From Nostoc sp. CHAB 5834 (GTDB lineage: Bacteria > Cyanobacteriota > Cyanobacteriia > Cyanobacteriales > Nostocaceae), in the NCBI GenBank assembly GCA_020829485.1, contig JAIVFU010000116.1:9172-19438 (forward strand): a stretch of DNA of 10,267 nucleotides, in the 5' to 3' direction. Both the position numbers and the translations under genes were made by a program. Numbering within the stretch: position 1 is the stretch's first letter; each line of letters begins with the position of its first letter. Below, one piece after another: positions 1-7,766 of the stretch. Under the pieces are notes generated by a model. The model did no database searches and was not told the origin of the DNA. It was given only the letters and a program-made list of their open reading frames with translations.

Positions 1-1
1 C

Positions 2-160
2 TCAAAGTATGGGGATCAACCAGCAGGAAGACCAGGCGAGAAAGATCAGTTTCCGGAAAAAGCACTTGAGCTAAGGCCAATACACCAGCTACAGCAAAAA
101 GACTTACAAGCAAAACAGAAGTTTCAGCAGAGTGTTTCAACAACACTAGAAAAACTGTAA
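2..160 (+). pseudogene. 3' portion of an unknown ORF, truncated at the IS66 left end
   Basis: An open frame enters the window from the left and runs 52 codons to a TAA. The last native codon is CTG at 155-157, and the TAA lies within the inverted repeat of the IS66-family element, so the original 3' end has been replaced by the insertion. The peptide is hydrophilic and rich in Gln, Lys and Glu (for example HQLQQKDLQAKQKFQQ), with a coiled-coil-like look. I do not recognise the family. It does not resemble the missing N-terminus of the IS4 transposase on the other side of the IS66 element, so the two flanks were not originally adjacent. It could be a truncated gene or simply a chance open frame; the start is outside the window. 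Confidence 0.4.
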
Positions 161-182
161 CTTCTCAATAACCGCTGCAAAA
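157..182 (+). repeat. IS66-family terminal inverted repeat, left (3' side of tnp)
   Basis: The outer 15 bp, GTAACTTCTCAATAA, are identical to the reverse complement of the right repeat. The next 11 bp match at 7 positions. It supplies the stop codon of the truncated ORF to its left. Confidence 0.85.
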
Positions 183-201
183 ATGAGCAAATAATTCTGA
201 G

Positions 202-1857
202 TTAGGTGAGAATAGTTGCTTCTATAGGGATTGAAAATACTTCATTCTTTGAAGCAGCATGAGCTCGAATGACATCAGGTAGGTAGGGAATACTCTCATC
301 TCCCTTCAAGCGGGAGATTAAGTATTGCCAAAACGAATAGGCAAGCTTGCGACAGGTCTTCTTGAGACCAGTAAATGTATCACGGGCGCGACGACCATCA
401 TCATGTCGAGTACCGCCACTGATCTTGCGTCGAGTAACATATTCTCGAATATCAGCCTCGGCAGCATTGGTATGCAATGGAAGTTGAGGCGCATCAAGGA
501 CTCGAAGCAATTCCTCTTTATGAGCGCAAAACTGCTGCATTGCTAGGTTAAGACCATAATGATTCTTGTAACGCTTGCCAAATATTTCATCAAAGCGCTC
601 TGTTAATCGCTGTTTTTCCGTTTCTGAAGGAAAGTCTCGATAAGCTTTAAGTTGGCGGTAGTACTCCCATAAGGCATCCTGTACGGATTCAATCTCAATT
701 AATTGTTGAGCCGTAACTCCTTTTAAACGACGAATACCTCGTTCTGCATGAACCCAGCATAAAGCATGTACTAAAATCGCAAACTGCCTCGCTCCGTCGC
801 TGAGAATAATTATCTCAGGAGAAAGCCCATGCTCAATTGCACTACCCAACAGTGCAGCTTCGGTCACGAGTTTTACCCCAGATTGGGAAGTAATCCCCAA
901 AAGATTTAGATAAGCCTGCCATTCTTCATCAGTATGACTTATGCTGACATTGGAAAACTGGAGCTTGACCATCGTACTTAAAGACAGTTGCTGTGTTATC
1001 AGATAGCTACGGGAATATTCATTAAGTACAAAGTCCTGATGTGTTGCGCGTAAAATCCGCAAATAGTTATCTCGACTTTTACTCTCGCTGCTGCTGAAGT
1101 AGGTAAACAAGTCGTTGCCAATCACTGTGCAATAACCGTTTTTTCCTTGGTGACGGGCACCAGTGTCATCTGTATGCACATACTCCGCAGTTTCTAAACC
1201 CGCCCTTAAAACTTCCTTCTGTTCGGCATGAAATGACTCTTTGTCACAAACCAAAAGGCGGTTCACCTGTCCTGAAGATATGTCTATTCCTAATTCTCTG
1301 AGTTGTTCAACTATTATTGGCTGGGGTACGCGGCATTGATGATGCTGGTAGAGAACAAACCCTCTCAATGTCACCCCATAATGTCCTTGGTATTCTTCAG
1401 GCAGTTTTCCCACAATGGTTTTACCATCATCGGTAACATATTCGGCTAACAAAAAACGGATATTATGCCTCTTGAGTATCAAATCTTGTACGTCATATTC
1501 TCGATACCCGTTAAACTTTGATCCTAATGGCAATTCCACAGGTTCAATTACCCTTTGTTCATCCGCTACAAAGTTGGTCTTTTTACTCCGTTTTTCTGAA
1601 CCTGCGCGTTTACTTTCTCCCAAAGTCCGTTCTTCTGTTTGATTTAGGGTGCTTGGTCGGATTTTGGGTTTACCCTTCAGTTTTTTCGCAACTAATAGTT
1701 GCTCATCCAGGTTTTCCACCTTTCTCTCTAGTTGACAGACCAACGACGAGAGCTTGTCTATTATTTGCTGTTGTTCCGCAATGATATTCAGCAACCACTC
1801 CACCAATGGCGTGCGCTCTGAAGAGGGAATATCTTTGTTTAACGGAAGGTTGCTCAT
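202..1857 (-). CDS. IS66-family transposase (DDE, TnpC type)
   Basis: A 551-residue DDE transposase that would catalyse cut-and-paste or copy movement of its element by acting at the GTAA ends. Residues 28-56 form a Gln/Leu-rich coiled-coil-like segment, followed by a basic linker (about 58-95), as in IS66 TnpC proteins. Candidate catalytic acidic residues are D230/D231 in HTDDTGARH, D354 in ILSDGARQF and E467 in HTNAAEADIREY; the CWVHAERGIRR motif after the second Asp is also family-typical. The ATG at 1857 is preceded by a normal leader inside the right inverted repeat and no frameshift or stop breaks the frame, so the enzyme looks intact. It is the only gene in its element. The family call is firm; whether it is active cannot be told from sequence. 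Confidence 0.92.
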   Translation of the reverse strand: MSNLPLNKDIPSSERTPLVEWLLNIIAEQQQIIDKLSSLVCQLERKVENLDEQLLVAKKLKGKPKIRPSTLNQTEERTLGESKRAGSEKRSKKTNFVADEQRVIEPVELPLGSKFNGYREYDVQDLILKRHNIRFLLAEYVTDDGKTIVGKLPEEYQGHYGVTLRGFVLYQHHQCRVPQPIIVEQLRELGIDISSGQVNRLLVCDKESFHAEQKEVLRAGLETAEYVHTDDTGARHQGKNGYCTVIGNDLFTYFSSSESKSRDNYLRILRATHQDFVLNEYSRSYLITQQLSLSTMVKLQFSNVSISHTDEEWQAYLNLLGITSQSGVKLVTEAALLGSAIEHGLSPEIIILSDGARQFAILVHALCWVHAERGIRRLKGVTAQQLIEIESVQDALWEYYRQLKAYRDFPSETEKQRLTERFDEIFGKRYKNHYGLNLAMQQFCAHKEELLRVLDAPQLPLHTNAAEADIREYVTRRKISGGTRHDDGRRARDTFTGLKKTCRKLAYSFWQYLISRLKGDESIPYLPDVIRAHAASKNEVFSIPIEATILT

Positions 1858-1940
1858 ACCAATGTTAAACCAGATTTTTGCACTAATTGCAACCCCGCCT
1901 CATTCCCGATTCATCCCGTACCCCTCCTTAAACACCTTTA

Positions 1941-1966
1941 TTTACCAGTGCTTATTGAGAAGTTAC
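1941..1966 (-). repeat. IS66-family terminal inverted repeat, right (5' side of tnp)
   Basis: The reverse complement starts GTAACTTCTCAATAA and pairs with the left copy (22 of 26 matches). By chance it is open in the frame of the IS4 transposase that follows at 1967, so that frame runs on into the IS66 element as non-native residues. Confidence 0.85.
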
Positions 1967-3091
1967 GAAATCCCCTCTACCGATACAAGTGCTTATTGCC
2001 AAGCACGCTCTAGATTACCAGAAAAATTATTAGAAAAGCTTTTTAAAAAAGCGGCAGAGAATTTAGAAGCGAAAGTGACAACAGAATATTTATGGTGTGG
2101 TCGGAATGTGAAAGTAATAGATGGGTCTACGGTATCAATGCCTGATACTGCCGAAAACCAGAAAGCATATCCCCAACCTAGTAGCCAAAAGCTTGGATGT
2201 GGATTCCCAATTGCAAAAATTGGTGTGATATTTAGTTTGGCGACGGGAGCCGATGTTGCTCTATGTATCGATGTTCTGAACACTCATGATATTAAACTCG
2301 CTCGTCAACTCTACCAGTTTCTTAATCATGGAGATATCCTTTTAGGAGATAGAGCATTTTGCGCTTACGCCGATATAGTCGCTATAAAAAAAATTAATTG
2401 TGATGCAGTCTTCCGTAAACATCAAGCTCGGACAACATCCATGCGTAAAGGCAAGATTGTTGGCGCATGTGACAAGTTGGTAACTTGGTTTAAACCTAAA
2501 AAATGCCCAAAAGGATTAAGTAAAGATGAATTTGATACTTTACCTCCAACCGTAACTGTGCGAGAGATTTATTACTATATTGCTATTCCTGGGTTTCGCA
2601 CTCAATTAGTTAGTTTAATCACGACTCTTTTAGATACAAAAACTTATTCTACCCTGGAAATTGTTGGGCTTTACGGTCAGAGGTGGGATGTTGAACTAGA
2701 TTTAAGACATCTGAAAACTACTCTGGGAATGGATGTTTTACGATGTAAAACTCCTGCAATGGTACGCAAAGAAATTTATGTTTATTTGCTTGCTTACAAT
2801 CTACTTCGTGGTTTGATGTGGTTGTCAGCTACTACTTACCATACTCCTCCATTACGCCTATCACTGCAAGGTACTCGCCATCATTTAAATAACTTTATTC
2901 CCAAATTGTTAGTCGCAACTTCAACTAAACGTCTTCAGATTTATCGCACGTTACTTAAAGTTATTGCTCACAAGACTGTTCCAGAACGCCCAGGTCGTAG
3001 TGAACCACGAGTCCGTAAACGTCGCCCAAAAGCTTACCCCTTGATGACGAAACCCCGGCATGAATTAAGAAAGCAGTTGCAAACCGCTTAA
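1967..3091 (+). pseudogene. IS4-family transposase, N-terminally truncated
   Basis: 374 codons of a DDE transposase remain. The IS4 signature is complete: first Asp in VKVIDGSTVSMPDT (codon 2120-2122), second Asp in ILLGDRAFCAY (codon 2348-2350), and the Y-x2-R-x3-E-x6-K motif in YGQRWDVELDLRHLK (Tyr at 2672, Glu at 2693, Lys at 2714). The C-terminus is Arg/Lys-rich. The remaining sequence begins EIPSTDTSAYCQARSRLP, a stretch that in related transposases sits well inside the N-terminal domain, so roughly 60-100 residues are missing (estimated from memory of the family). An ATG at 1754 in the antisense of the IS66 gene keeps the frame open, but those residues are not native. It is probably inactive. 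Confidence 0.85.
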
Positions 3092-3125
3092 ACCACAAGC
3101 ATTTCGGCTTTTCTTAGTGCCATTC
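1967..3125 (+). mobile_element. Right-hand remnant of an IS4-family insertion sequence
   Basis: This is an IS4-family element that has lost its left end and the 5' part of its transposase gene where the IS66-family element is inserted. Its right end is inferred from the neighbour. The group II intron reverse transcriptase reading frame (minus strand) keeps good family similarity down to about 3126 and then breaks. The terminal bases, read inward on the minus strand, would therefore be GAATGGCACTAAG. The left inverted repeat is absent, so the end cannot be confirmed by pairing and could be off by several bases. It cannot transpose on its own. Confidence 0.7.
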
Positions 3126-3269
3126 CACTCTCTTTTGAAGGCGGAAAAGGTTCTTCTGAAATTTCTTCCAGGGTAATGATTTCCAAGATTCACTAGTTTT
3201 TACACTGTGCCTAATCATACGCTTCTCCAAATCGCATTTTCTGAATACCTTGCAGCAGTTACGCCGCAT
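3126..3269 (-). pseudogene. Group II intron reverse transcriptase/maturase, N-terminal fragment
   Basis: The minus-strand frame contains WKSLPWKKFQKNLFRLQKR, the characteristic N-terminal (RT-0 region) sequence of group II intron-encoded proteins. The frame then passes into the IS4-family end and stops at 3114. Two in-frame ATGs are possible, at 3269 and 3218. The second gives the start just before the conserved block and the first gives 17 more residues; I cannot decide between them. The normal protein has reverse transcriptase, maturase X and often endonuclease domains over 400-600 residues. Only about 30-48 codons are left, so no activity is expected. Confidence 0.8.
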
Positions 3270-3421
3270 CCTACCCGATATAAAGGATTTCTGCTTCTCG
3301 TCTAGCCTACTGGTGTTTTCGACGTTTCCCCAGACCTTTACATCGTTTTTACTCGTTCCGTTCTTTCGATTGTTTTGATGGGTTAGGACAGTCCAATTTG
3401 CCTATTCTCACCTCGGAGATT

Positions 3422-3446
3422 GCAACTATCTTACAAAAAATGTTGC
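3422..3446 (-). other. Candidate EBS1 stem-loop of the group II intron
   Basis: A 5-bp stem (GCAAC at 3422-3426 with GTTGC at 3442-3446) closes a 15-nt loop. On the minus strand the loop contains TTGTAA (3436-3431). This pairs perfectly with IBS1, TTACAA, the last six bases of the sigma exon (3800-3795). That fits retrohoming target recognition by intron-exon base pairing. An EBS2 candidate, ACCGAT near 3497-3502, could pair with ATCGGT just upstream of IBS1, but it can also pair with another intron segment and is less sure. Confidence 0.6.
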
Positions 3447-3794
3447 GAGATTTTAGAGAATGGAGTCTACATTTTGAGTTCAGGTTGTAGCTCATCGGTT
3501 AGACACTTTTCTAGGACTTGTTTATCCGATACCATCTCCCCATTAGCGCCAGTGTGGTTTTCCTGCTTAACCTCTGATTGCGCCCTGTTCCCAGCTTCAG
3601 CCTCCATAATTCCGAGTATGGTCACTGTGGGCAGATAGGGATTCACTTATCTCTTAAAGGGTAGGGCTTGCCGTTCTAGGGTACTAGGCTCACCTACATC
3701 AAAAGAACAGTTATATAATTTGAAAGTCACTTTCAGATATACCCTAGTCATACCCCTCTAGTTTCTAGAGGCTCTTACTAGAAACGAGTCGCAC

Positions 3795-4151
3795 TTGTAA
3801 ACCGATTGCTCCTTCTTGGATCAAGTCTAAGAATTCCAAATTGCGGTTCTGGTATTTCTTGGCAACAGATACTACCAGTCGCAGGTTAGCTGTCACCATT
3901 TTTTGTTTAGCCTTTTGACCAAGGTGTAGTGCTGCTCGGATTTGTGCTTCGGTTTTTTCAACAGCATTGGCTAATTCTATCATTGTTGGTTCACGGACTA
4001 ACTGTTGAGTGAGTTCATTTTTAGATTGCTCAATGGCAATCATCTGTTGTACAAGTCTTGCATAAGCAATTTCTTCCTCTGGTTTTAATAGAGGATACTT
4101 ACCAATTTCTTGCAAATAGATGCGAACCATGTCTGAACTGAGGCTGGACAT
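3795..4151 (-). pseudogene. Sigma-70 family RNA polymerase sigma factor, 5' exon (119 codons)
   Basis: The product begins with a short region 1.2 ([20 protein letters not shown], residues 9-28) and continues into regions 2.1-2.2 with [19 protein letters not shown] and [15 protein letters not shown] (residues 82-119). This is the layout of cyanobacterial group 2 (SigB-like) sigma factors, which lack a long region 1.1. A full protein would be about 320-400 residues. The DNA-binding parts (regions 2.3-4.2) are absent because the group II intron is inserted after codon 119; translation would add nine intron-encoded residues and stop at 3768-3765. The gene lies 90 bp downstream of the helicase on the same strand and could be read from it. 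It is not functional as found. Confidence 0.88.
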
Positions 4152-4241
4152 ACAAACTTTTCGGCTTTTTTAAATCAGGGGACTTAGAAGTATAAATCAA
4201 ATAGCTCAATAAAGTTTTCTATTTTGAAGAACCAAAACATA

Positions 4242-6488
4242 TCAACAATGCAGCCCTGCCTGAAGTAACCTCTGCTGTAACCTTGTGTACCGCCGTTGGT
4301 CATCAGTAGAGCGCACCGCCAGAGATATCGCTTTTTTTGCGCCAACAACGATCGCTAACTTCTTGGCACGAGTTATACCAGTGTAAAACAGGTTTCGGGT
4401 CAACATCATATAGTGCTGCATATAGATTGGCAGAATCACTACCGGATATTCTGACCCCTGACTTTTATGAATAGTCACGCACCACGCTAGCGCAATTTCA
4501 TTGAGGTCAGCGTAATCATAAACCACAGTCCGCTCACCATATTGCACTGTAACTTCCTGCTCGACAGTATCAATTGCTTGAATTATTCCCAAGTCGCCGT
4601 TGAAGACTTCGCGGTTGTAGTCGTTGGTCAACTGGATAATGCGATCGCCCTCGCGTAACAAATTCCCACCTCTGTTAATCTCCACCTTGTTGGGGCTGGG
4701 TGGATTAATCAACTGCTGCAACACGGTATTAAGATTGCGAGTACCCACAACTCCCCGTGTCATCGGGCAAAGCACTTGGACATCAGTGGCCCGATTGTAA
4801 CCTAAGCCAGGGAGCAAGTCTGTAATCAACTCGCAGATTGCTTGCACTCCATGTTCAGGCTGATGACCTCCACCATGCCACAGACAATCAGACACAGGAT
4901 TATCAGAAATTGGCTCGATTGTCGGATAAATTCCTCGATTAATTTGGTGAGCAGCAGTGATAATGGCACTCGTTTGAGCTTGGCGAAATACCTGGGTCAA
5001 CCGCACCACCGGAACTTGCCCAGAATTGATCAGGTCAGCGAGTATTTGACCTGGCCCCACAGATGGTAACTGGTCAATATCACCCACCAACAATAGTAGA
5101 GCGCCAGCCAATACTGCTTTAACCAAGGAGTAAGCCAGAAACAAATCAAGCATCGAAGCTTCGTCAGCGATAATTGCCGTGTGGGGTAAAGGATTTTCGC
5201 TATCGCGCTTGAAACCCCTTGAGCGGGGGTCAAATTCCAACAAGCGATGAATAGTCTTTGCTTCAAGGAGAGTCATCTCACCCAAACGTTGAGCAGCCCG
5301 TCCAGTTGGTGCAGCTAGAGCAATAGATTTCCCCATCGCTTTCCATAAACTAACTATGGTGTGGGTGGTGAAAGTTTTTCCAACGCCAGGCCCACCGGTC
5401 AAAATCATGATTTTGGAGTAGGCTGCTGTTTCTACAGCTTGGCGTTGCTGTTCTGAAAGCTGGATTTTCCGGCTGGCTGTAAAGCGGTCAATCCAATCAC
5501 GCACACGCTCAATGTCAGTGCCAACAGGATTTTCCAAACGTTGGCGTATCAGTTGAGCTAAATTCTGTTCCGTATGAAAGTAAGTCGGCTTGTAGCAAAG
5601 TAGGGTTTTATCCTCATCCCACTCTCTAATCAGTTCATCTGTTAGAGCCATGTCTTTGATGATTTGTGCAATTGCTTCTTCTGTGGGCTGATGAGATTCG
5701 GTCGTCAGCAGTTTGATTACCGACTCAATCAGTTCGCTTTGTGGCAGGTAACAGTGACCATCTTCGGCAGCTTCACTTAGGCAATGGATAATCCCCGCAC
5801 GGTAACGAAATTCTGAGTCAGGCGCAATTCCGATATTTCTCGCAATCTTGTCAGCAGTCAGAAAACCAATCCCGTAAATGTCGGCTGCTAACTGATAGGG
5901 GTTCTTGGTAACAGTAGCGATCGCTTTATCGCCATATTGCTTGTAAATCTTCACAGCATAAGTGGTAGAAACACCATGCCCCTGGAGAAATACCATCACT
6001 TCTTTGATGGCTTTTTGAGTTGACCAGGCGTTTTTAATGAGAGTGATCCGCTTTTTGGCAATACCCTGGACTTCAATCAGTCGTTCAATCTGGTTTTCGA
6101 TGATGTCGAGCGTTTCTAAACCGAAGTGAGCGACGATACGCTTGGCTGTGACTGGGCCAACTCCTTTGATTAAACCACTGCCCAAATATTTCTCAATTCC
6201 AGTGAGAGTAGCTGGTTTGGTTTCTTTGTAGTTGACTACTTGGAACTGGGGGCCAAATTGAGGATGGTCACGCCAGAAACCAGTTAGCTGTAGAGTTTGA
6301 CCTGGCTGAATATTAGCAAAGCTGCCGACAATTGTTGTCAGTTCAGTGCTACGTGGACGAGTCAGCCTTGCCACTGTGTAACCCGATTCAGCAGAGTAAA
6401 AAGTTAAACGTTCTACGACTCCGGTGATTGTTTCGTGTTGAGGAAAGGCGCTTACTTGTTGAGGGGAAAGATTAGGGGGAGTGGACAT
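4242..6488 (-). CDS. recD2: RecD2-like (RecD/TraA family) ATP-dependent 5'-3' DNA helicase
   Basis: A 748-residue superfamily 1B helicase of usual RecD2 length. The N-terminal OB-like segment (about 20-90) is followed by helix-hairpin-helix repeats (LGSGLIKGVGPVTAKRI, about 102-118; VQGIAKKR, 140-147; IYGIGFLTADKIA, 204-216). The motor motifs are complete: Walker A GGPGVGKT (365-372), Ia APTGRAAQRL (393-402), Walker B IIADEASMLD (439-448), III GDIDQLPSVGPG (469-480), IV QVFRQ (499-503), V TIHKSQGSEY (672-681) and VI LFYTGITRAK (700-709). RecD2 proteins act without RecBC in DNA repair and replication-fork processing. Here the gene sits 309 bp downstream of parB on the same strand, suggesting a role in maintenance or transfer of the replicon; that is inference. 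No clear Shine-Dalgarno precedes the ATG. The protein looks intact. Confidence 0.93.
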   Translation of the reverse strand: MSTPPNLSPQQVSAFPQHETITGVVERLTFYSAESGYTVARLTRPRSTELTTIVGSFANIQPGQTLQLTGFWRDHPQFGPQFQVVNYKETKPATLTGIEKYLGSGLIKGVGPVTAKRIVAHFGLETLDIIENQIERLIEVQGIAKKRITLIKNAWSTQKAIKEVMVFLQGHGVSTTYAVKIYKQYGDKAIATVTKNPYQLAADIYGIGFLTADKIARNIGIAPDSEFRYRAGIIHCLSEAAEDGHCYLPQSELIESVIKLLTTESHQPTEEAIAQIIKDMALTDELIREWDEDKTLLCYKPTYFHTEQNLAQLIRQRLENPVGTDIERVRDWIDRFTASRKIQLSEQQRQAVETAAYSKIMILTGGPGVGKTFTTHTIVSLWKAMGKSIALAAPTGRAAQRLGEMTLLEAKTIHRLLEFDPRSRGFKRDSENPLPHTAIIADEASMLDLFLAYSLVKAVLAGALLLLVGDIDQLPSVGPGQILADLINSGQVPVVRLTQVFRQAQTSAIITAAHQINRGIYPTIEPISDNPVSDCLWHGGGHQPEHGVQAICELITDLLPGLGYNRATDVQVLCPMTRGVVGTRNLNTVLQQLINPPSPNKVEINRGGNLLREGDRIIQLTNDYNREVFNGDLGIIQAIDTVEQEVTVQYGERTVVYDYADLNEIALAWCVTIHKSQGSEYPVVILPIYMQHYMMLTRNLFYTGITRAKKLAIVVGAKKAISLAVRSTDDQRRYTRLQQRLLQAGLHC

Positions 6489-6513
6489 TGCCTGTTAGAA
6501 GAGGCCGCACATT

Positions 6514-6519
6514 ATTATA
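6514..6519 (-). promoter_or_regulatory. Possible -10 box for the helicase gene
   Basis: TATAAT on the minus strand, 26 bases before the helicase ATG, would give a very short leader. A second TATAAT lies at 6542-6537. Neither has a convincing TTGACA-like partner at 16-18 bp, so the call rests on the -10 alone in an AT-rich gap. Confidence 0.25.
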
Positions 6520-6579
6520 ATATTGGAAGTCAGTTAATTATAGTACGTAAATACTATCTGAGATGCCCGGTATTAGAAG

Positions 6580-6613
6580 TTCGAGATAAGAAATCCTCGA
6601 AACCCTTGATTTC
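6580..6613. repeat. Overlapping inverted repeats in the parB-helicase gap
   Basis: Within the 309-bp gap 6489-6797, TTCGAG (6580-6585) faces CTCGAA (6596-6601), and GAAATC (6590-6595) faces GATTTC (6608-6613). A further TTCGA lies just to the right. The interleaved dyads could be a protein-binding site or alternative hairpins. A site downstream of parB is a common place for a centromere. The rest of the gap is AT-rich and I see no gene or clear terminator in it. Confidence 0.4.
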
Positions 6614-6797
6614 TGATTGTTCGATAGTCAAGCTCTGTTTTCACCTATTCTCAATAAGGCATATTGTTCATATTTGACAACTACCGCTCATACTGCAACA
6701 TTTTACTCAACTACTTGATATAAGGTCACAGTCAATCCCCCAAATATTAGTGGTATAAAATCAAATTTTTTTATCAGTTTTAGCTAATTCATTTTTA

Positions 6798-7766
6798 TCA
6801 ATTTGTGAAGTCATTTTTCATCAATACATCCAACTGAGCCAACAACTTCTCTAGCTTTGCTTTTTTTTTCGGATCATCCCATACCTGGGACTGCTTAAAA
6901 CGGCGGAGTGTGTCCTCAACACGGTCTTTCAGAGATGTTGACTCTGTTTGAGTACGAGACTCTGATTCCGGCTTCTGCTCAATTTCTGGAATCTTCCGCT
7001 TAATTTCGCTCAATGAGAGATTGTATGCGATCGCGTCTTCTAGTAGTTGAATTCTTGTTTTTTCATTTTTCACCTTAGCGATTGCCCGTGCTTTGGTGTA
7101 CTCAATTTTTCCCGAACGCAATACTGAAAGCACATCTTGAGGTAGATTGAGTAAAGGCAAGCGATTGCGAACAAATGAATCCCACTTCATGCCTCCTAAT
7201 GCTGTAAATATTTCCTCAACAAGTAGAGTTTGAGAATTACCCGTAACGTTACGGGTAATTTTTCCTTTAGCTTCGTTCTCCATTTTTTGAAGCAGTTTGA
7301 CGGTTTCTGACGTACTGATTGACAACCGAAATGCCAATAGTTCAAGGATACCTTCAGTCTCTTCTAGCGGATTGAGGTCTTCGCGTTGCAGGTTTTCAAC
7401 GAGGCGCACTTGGTACGTAGTCGCATCATCCATTATGCGGACTACTACAGGTACCTCAGTTAAAAGAGCCATCAATGCAGCTCTGTAGCGTCGTTCCCCG
7501 GCTACTAATTCATAATCGCCCTCAGAGAGCGGACGCACTAACAGAGGTTCGAGAATACCCAATTCTTTGATTGAGTGTGATAGTTCTTCAAGCTTATGCT
7601 CGTCGAAATAGCGCCTTGGCTGTGAGAAAGGTAGCTTGATTTTGGCAATTGCAATTGTGTTAGTAGCGCTGGCTTGATCATCAGATTGTGACCCAGTTAC
7701 AGTGCCAAACAGCAGATCGACAGGCTTTTTGATTGCAGCGTAAGGTTCGTTACGTTTGCTACTCAC
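6798..7766 (-). CDS. parB: ParB-family partition protein
   Basis: A 322-residue ParB homologue. The N-terminal domain has the box I-like IKLPFSQPRRYFDEHKLEEL (43-62), the CTP-binding-type GERRYRAAL (90-98) and ENLQREDLNPLEE (124-136). A helix-turn-helix DNA-binding region follows (about 140-230, ending IEYTKARAIA), then a charged C-terminus (255-320) that would dimerise. ParB proteins bind parS sites, spread, and stimulate ParA ATPase to separate replicon copies. The start is GTG at 7766, overlapping the parA stop in GTGA, so the two are translationally coupled. The segment around residues 169-177 (KITRNVTGN) is encoded by a perfect 26-bp palindrome and lies in what looks like a family-variable insert. 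A TTG or ATG further in would cut box I, supporting the GTG. Confidence 0.92.
   Translation of the reverse strand: MSSKRNEPYAAIKKPVDLLFGTVTGSQSDDQASATNTIAIAKIKLPFSQPRRYFDEHKLEELSHSIKELGILEPLLVRPLSEGDYELVAGERRYRAALMALLTEVPVVVRIMDDATTYQVRLVENLQREDLNPLEETEGILELLAFRLSISTSETVKLLQKMENEAKGKITRNVTGNSQTLLVEEIFTALGGMKWDSFVRNRLPLLNLPQDVLSVLRSGKIEYTKARAIAKVKNEKTRIQLLEDAIAYNLSLSEIKRKIPEIEQKPESESRTQTESTSLKDRVEDTLRRFKQSQVWDDPKKKAKLEKLLAQLDVLMKNDFTN
7235..7260. promoter_or_regulatory. Perfect 26-bp palindrome inside parB; candidate parS or operator
   Basis: Half-site AATTACCCGTAAC (7235-7247) is followed directly by its exact reverse complement GTTACGGGTAATT (7248-7260). Symmetry breaks at the next base on each side. 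parS sites are palindromes bound by ParB, and in some bacteria one lies inside the parB gene (spo0J of Bacillus subtilis). The function is inferred; the symmetry is seen directly. Confidence 0.5.

Larger units (their letters stand above)
157..1966 (-). mobile_element. Complete IS66-family insertion sequence (single-ORF type), about 1810 bp
   Basis: The element is bounded by inverted repeats whose outer 15 bp are identical, GTAACTTCTCAATAA at 157-171 and its reverse complement at 1952-1966. Similarity continues inward to 26 bp with 22 matches. The 5'-GTAA tip is typical of IS66-family ends. Only one ORF, the tnpC-type transposase, is inside; no tnpA or tnpB accessory ORFs are present, as in the ISBst12-like single-ORF branch. 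IS66 elements normally leave an 8-bp target duplication, but the flanks are GAAAAACT (149-156) and GAAATCCC (1967-1974), which do not match. The right flank is IS4 transposase coding sequence and the left flank is unrelated. This indicates a deletion, or recombination between two copies, after insertion. Confidence 0.9.
3126..3794 (-). mobile_element. 5' fragment of a group II intron (ribozyme domains I-III and start of the domain IV ORF)
   Basis: On the minus strand the sigma-factor exon ends GGTTTACAA and is followed at 3794 by GTGCGACTCG, matching the group II 5' consensus GUGYG. The sigma protein loses all family similarity exactly there. About 670 nt downstream-reading RNA is structured and gene-poor, then leads into a reverse transcriptase N-terminus, the standard layout with the ORF in domain IV. 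A stem-loop at 3422-3446 presents TTGTAA, complementary to the last six exon bases TTACAA, as expected for EBS1-IBS1 pairing. Domains V and VI and the rest of the ORF are missing because the IS4-family element cuts the intron near 3126. It cannot splice in cis as found here. Confidence 0.85.

Noticed and set aside
1754..1966. N-terminal extension of the IS4 transposase frame
   Set aside because: It is antisense IS66 sequence that happens to stay open; the residues are Cys/Ser-rich and unlike IS4 N-termini.
3420..3638. 72-codon plus-strand ORF
   Set aside because: It is antisense to structured group II intron RNA; the Cys/Ser-rich translation shows no family likeness.
6489..6797. NtcA (GTA-N8-TAC) or CRP-type sites upstream of the helicase
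   Set aside because: The only GTA...TAC pair has a 6-base spacer and the TGTGA half-site lacks a proper partner.
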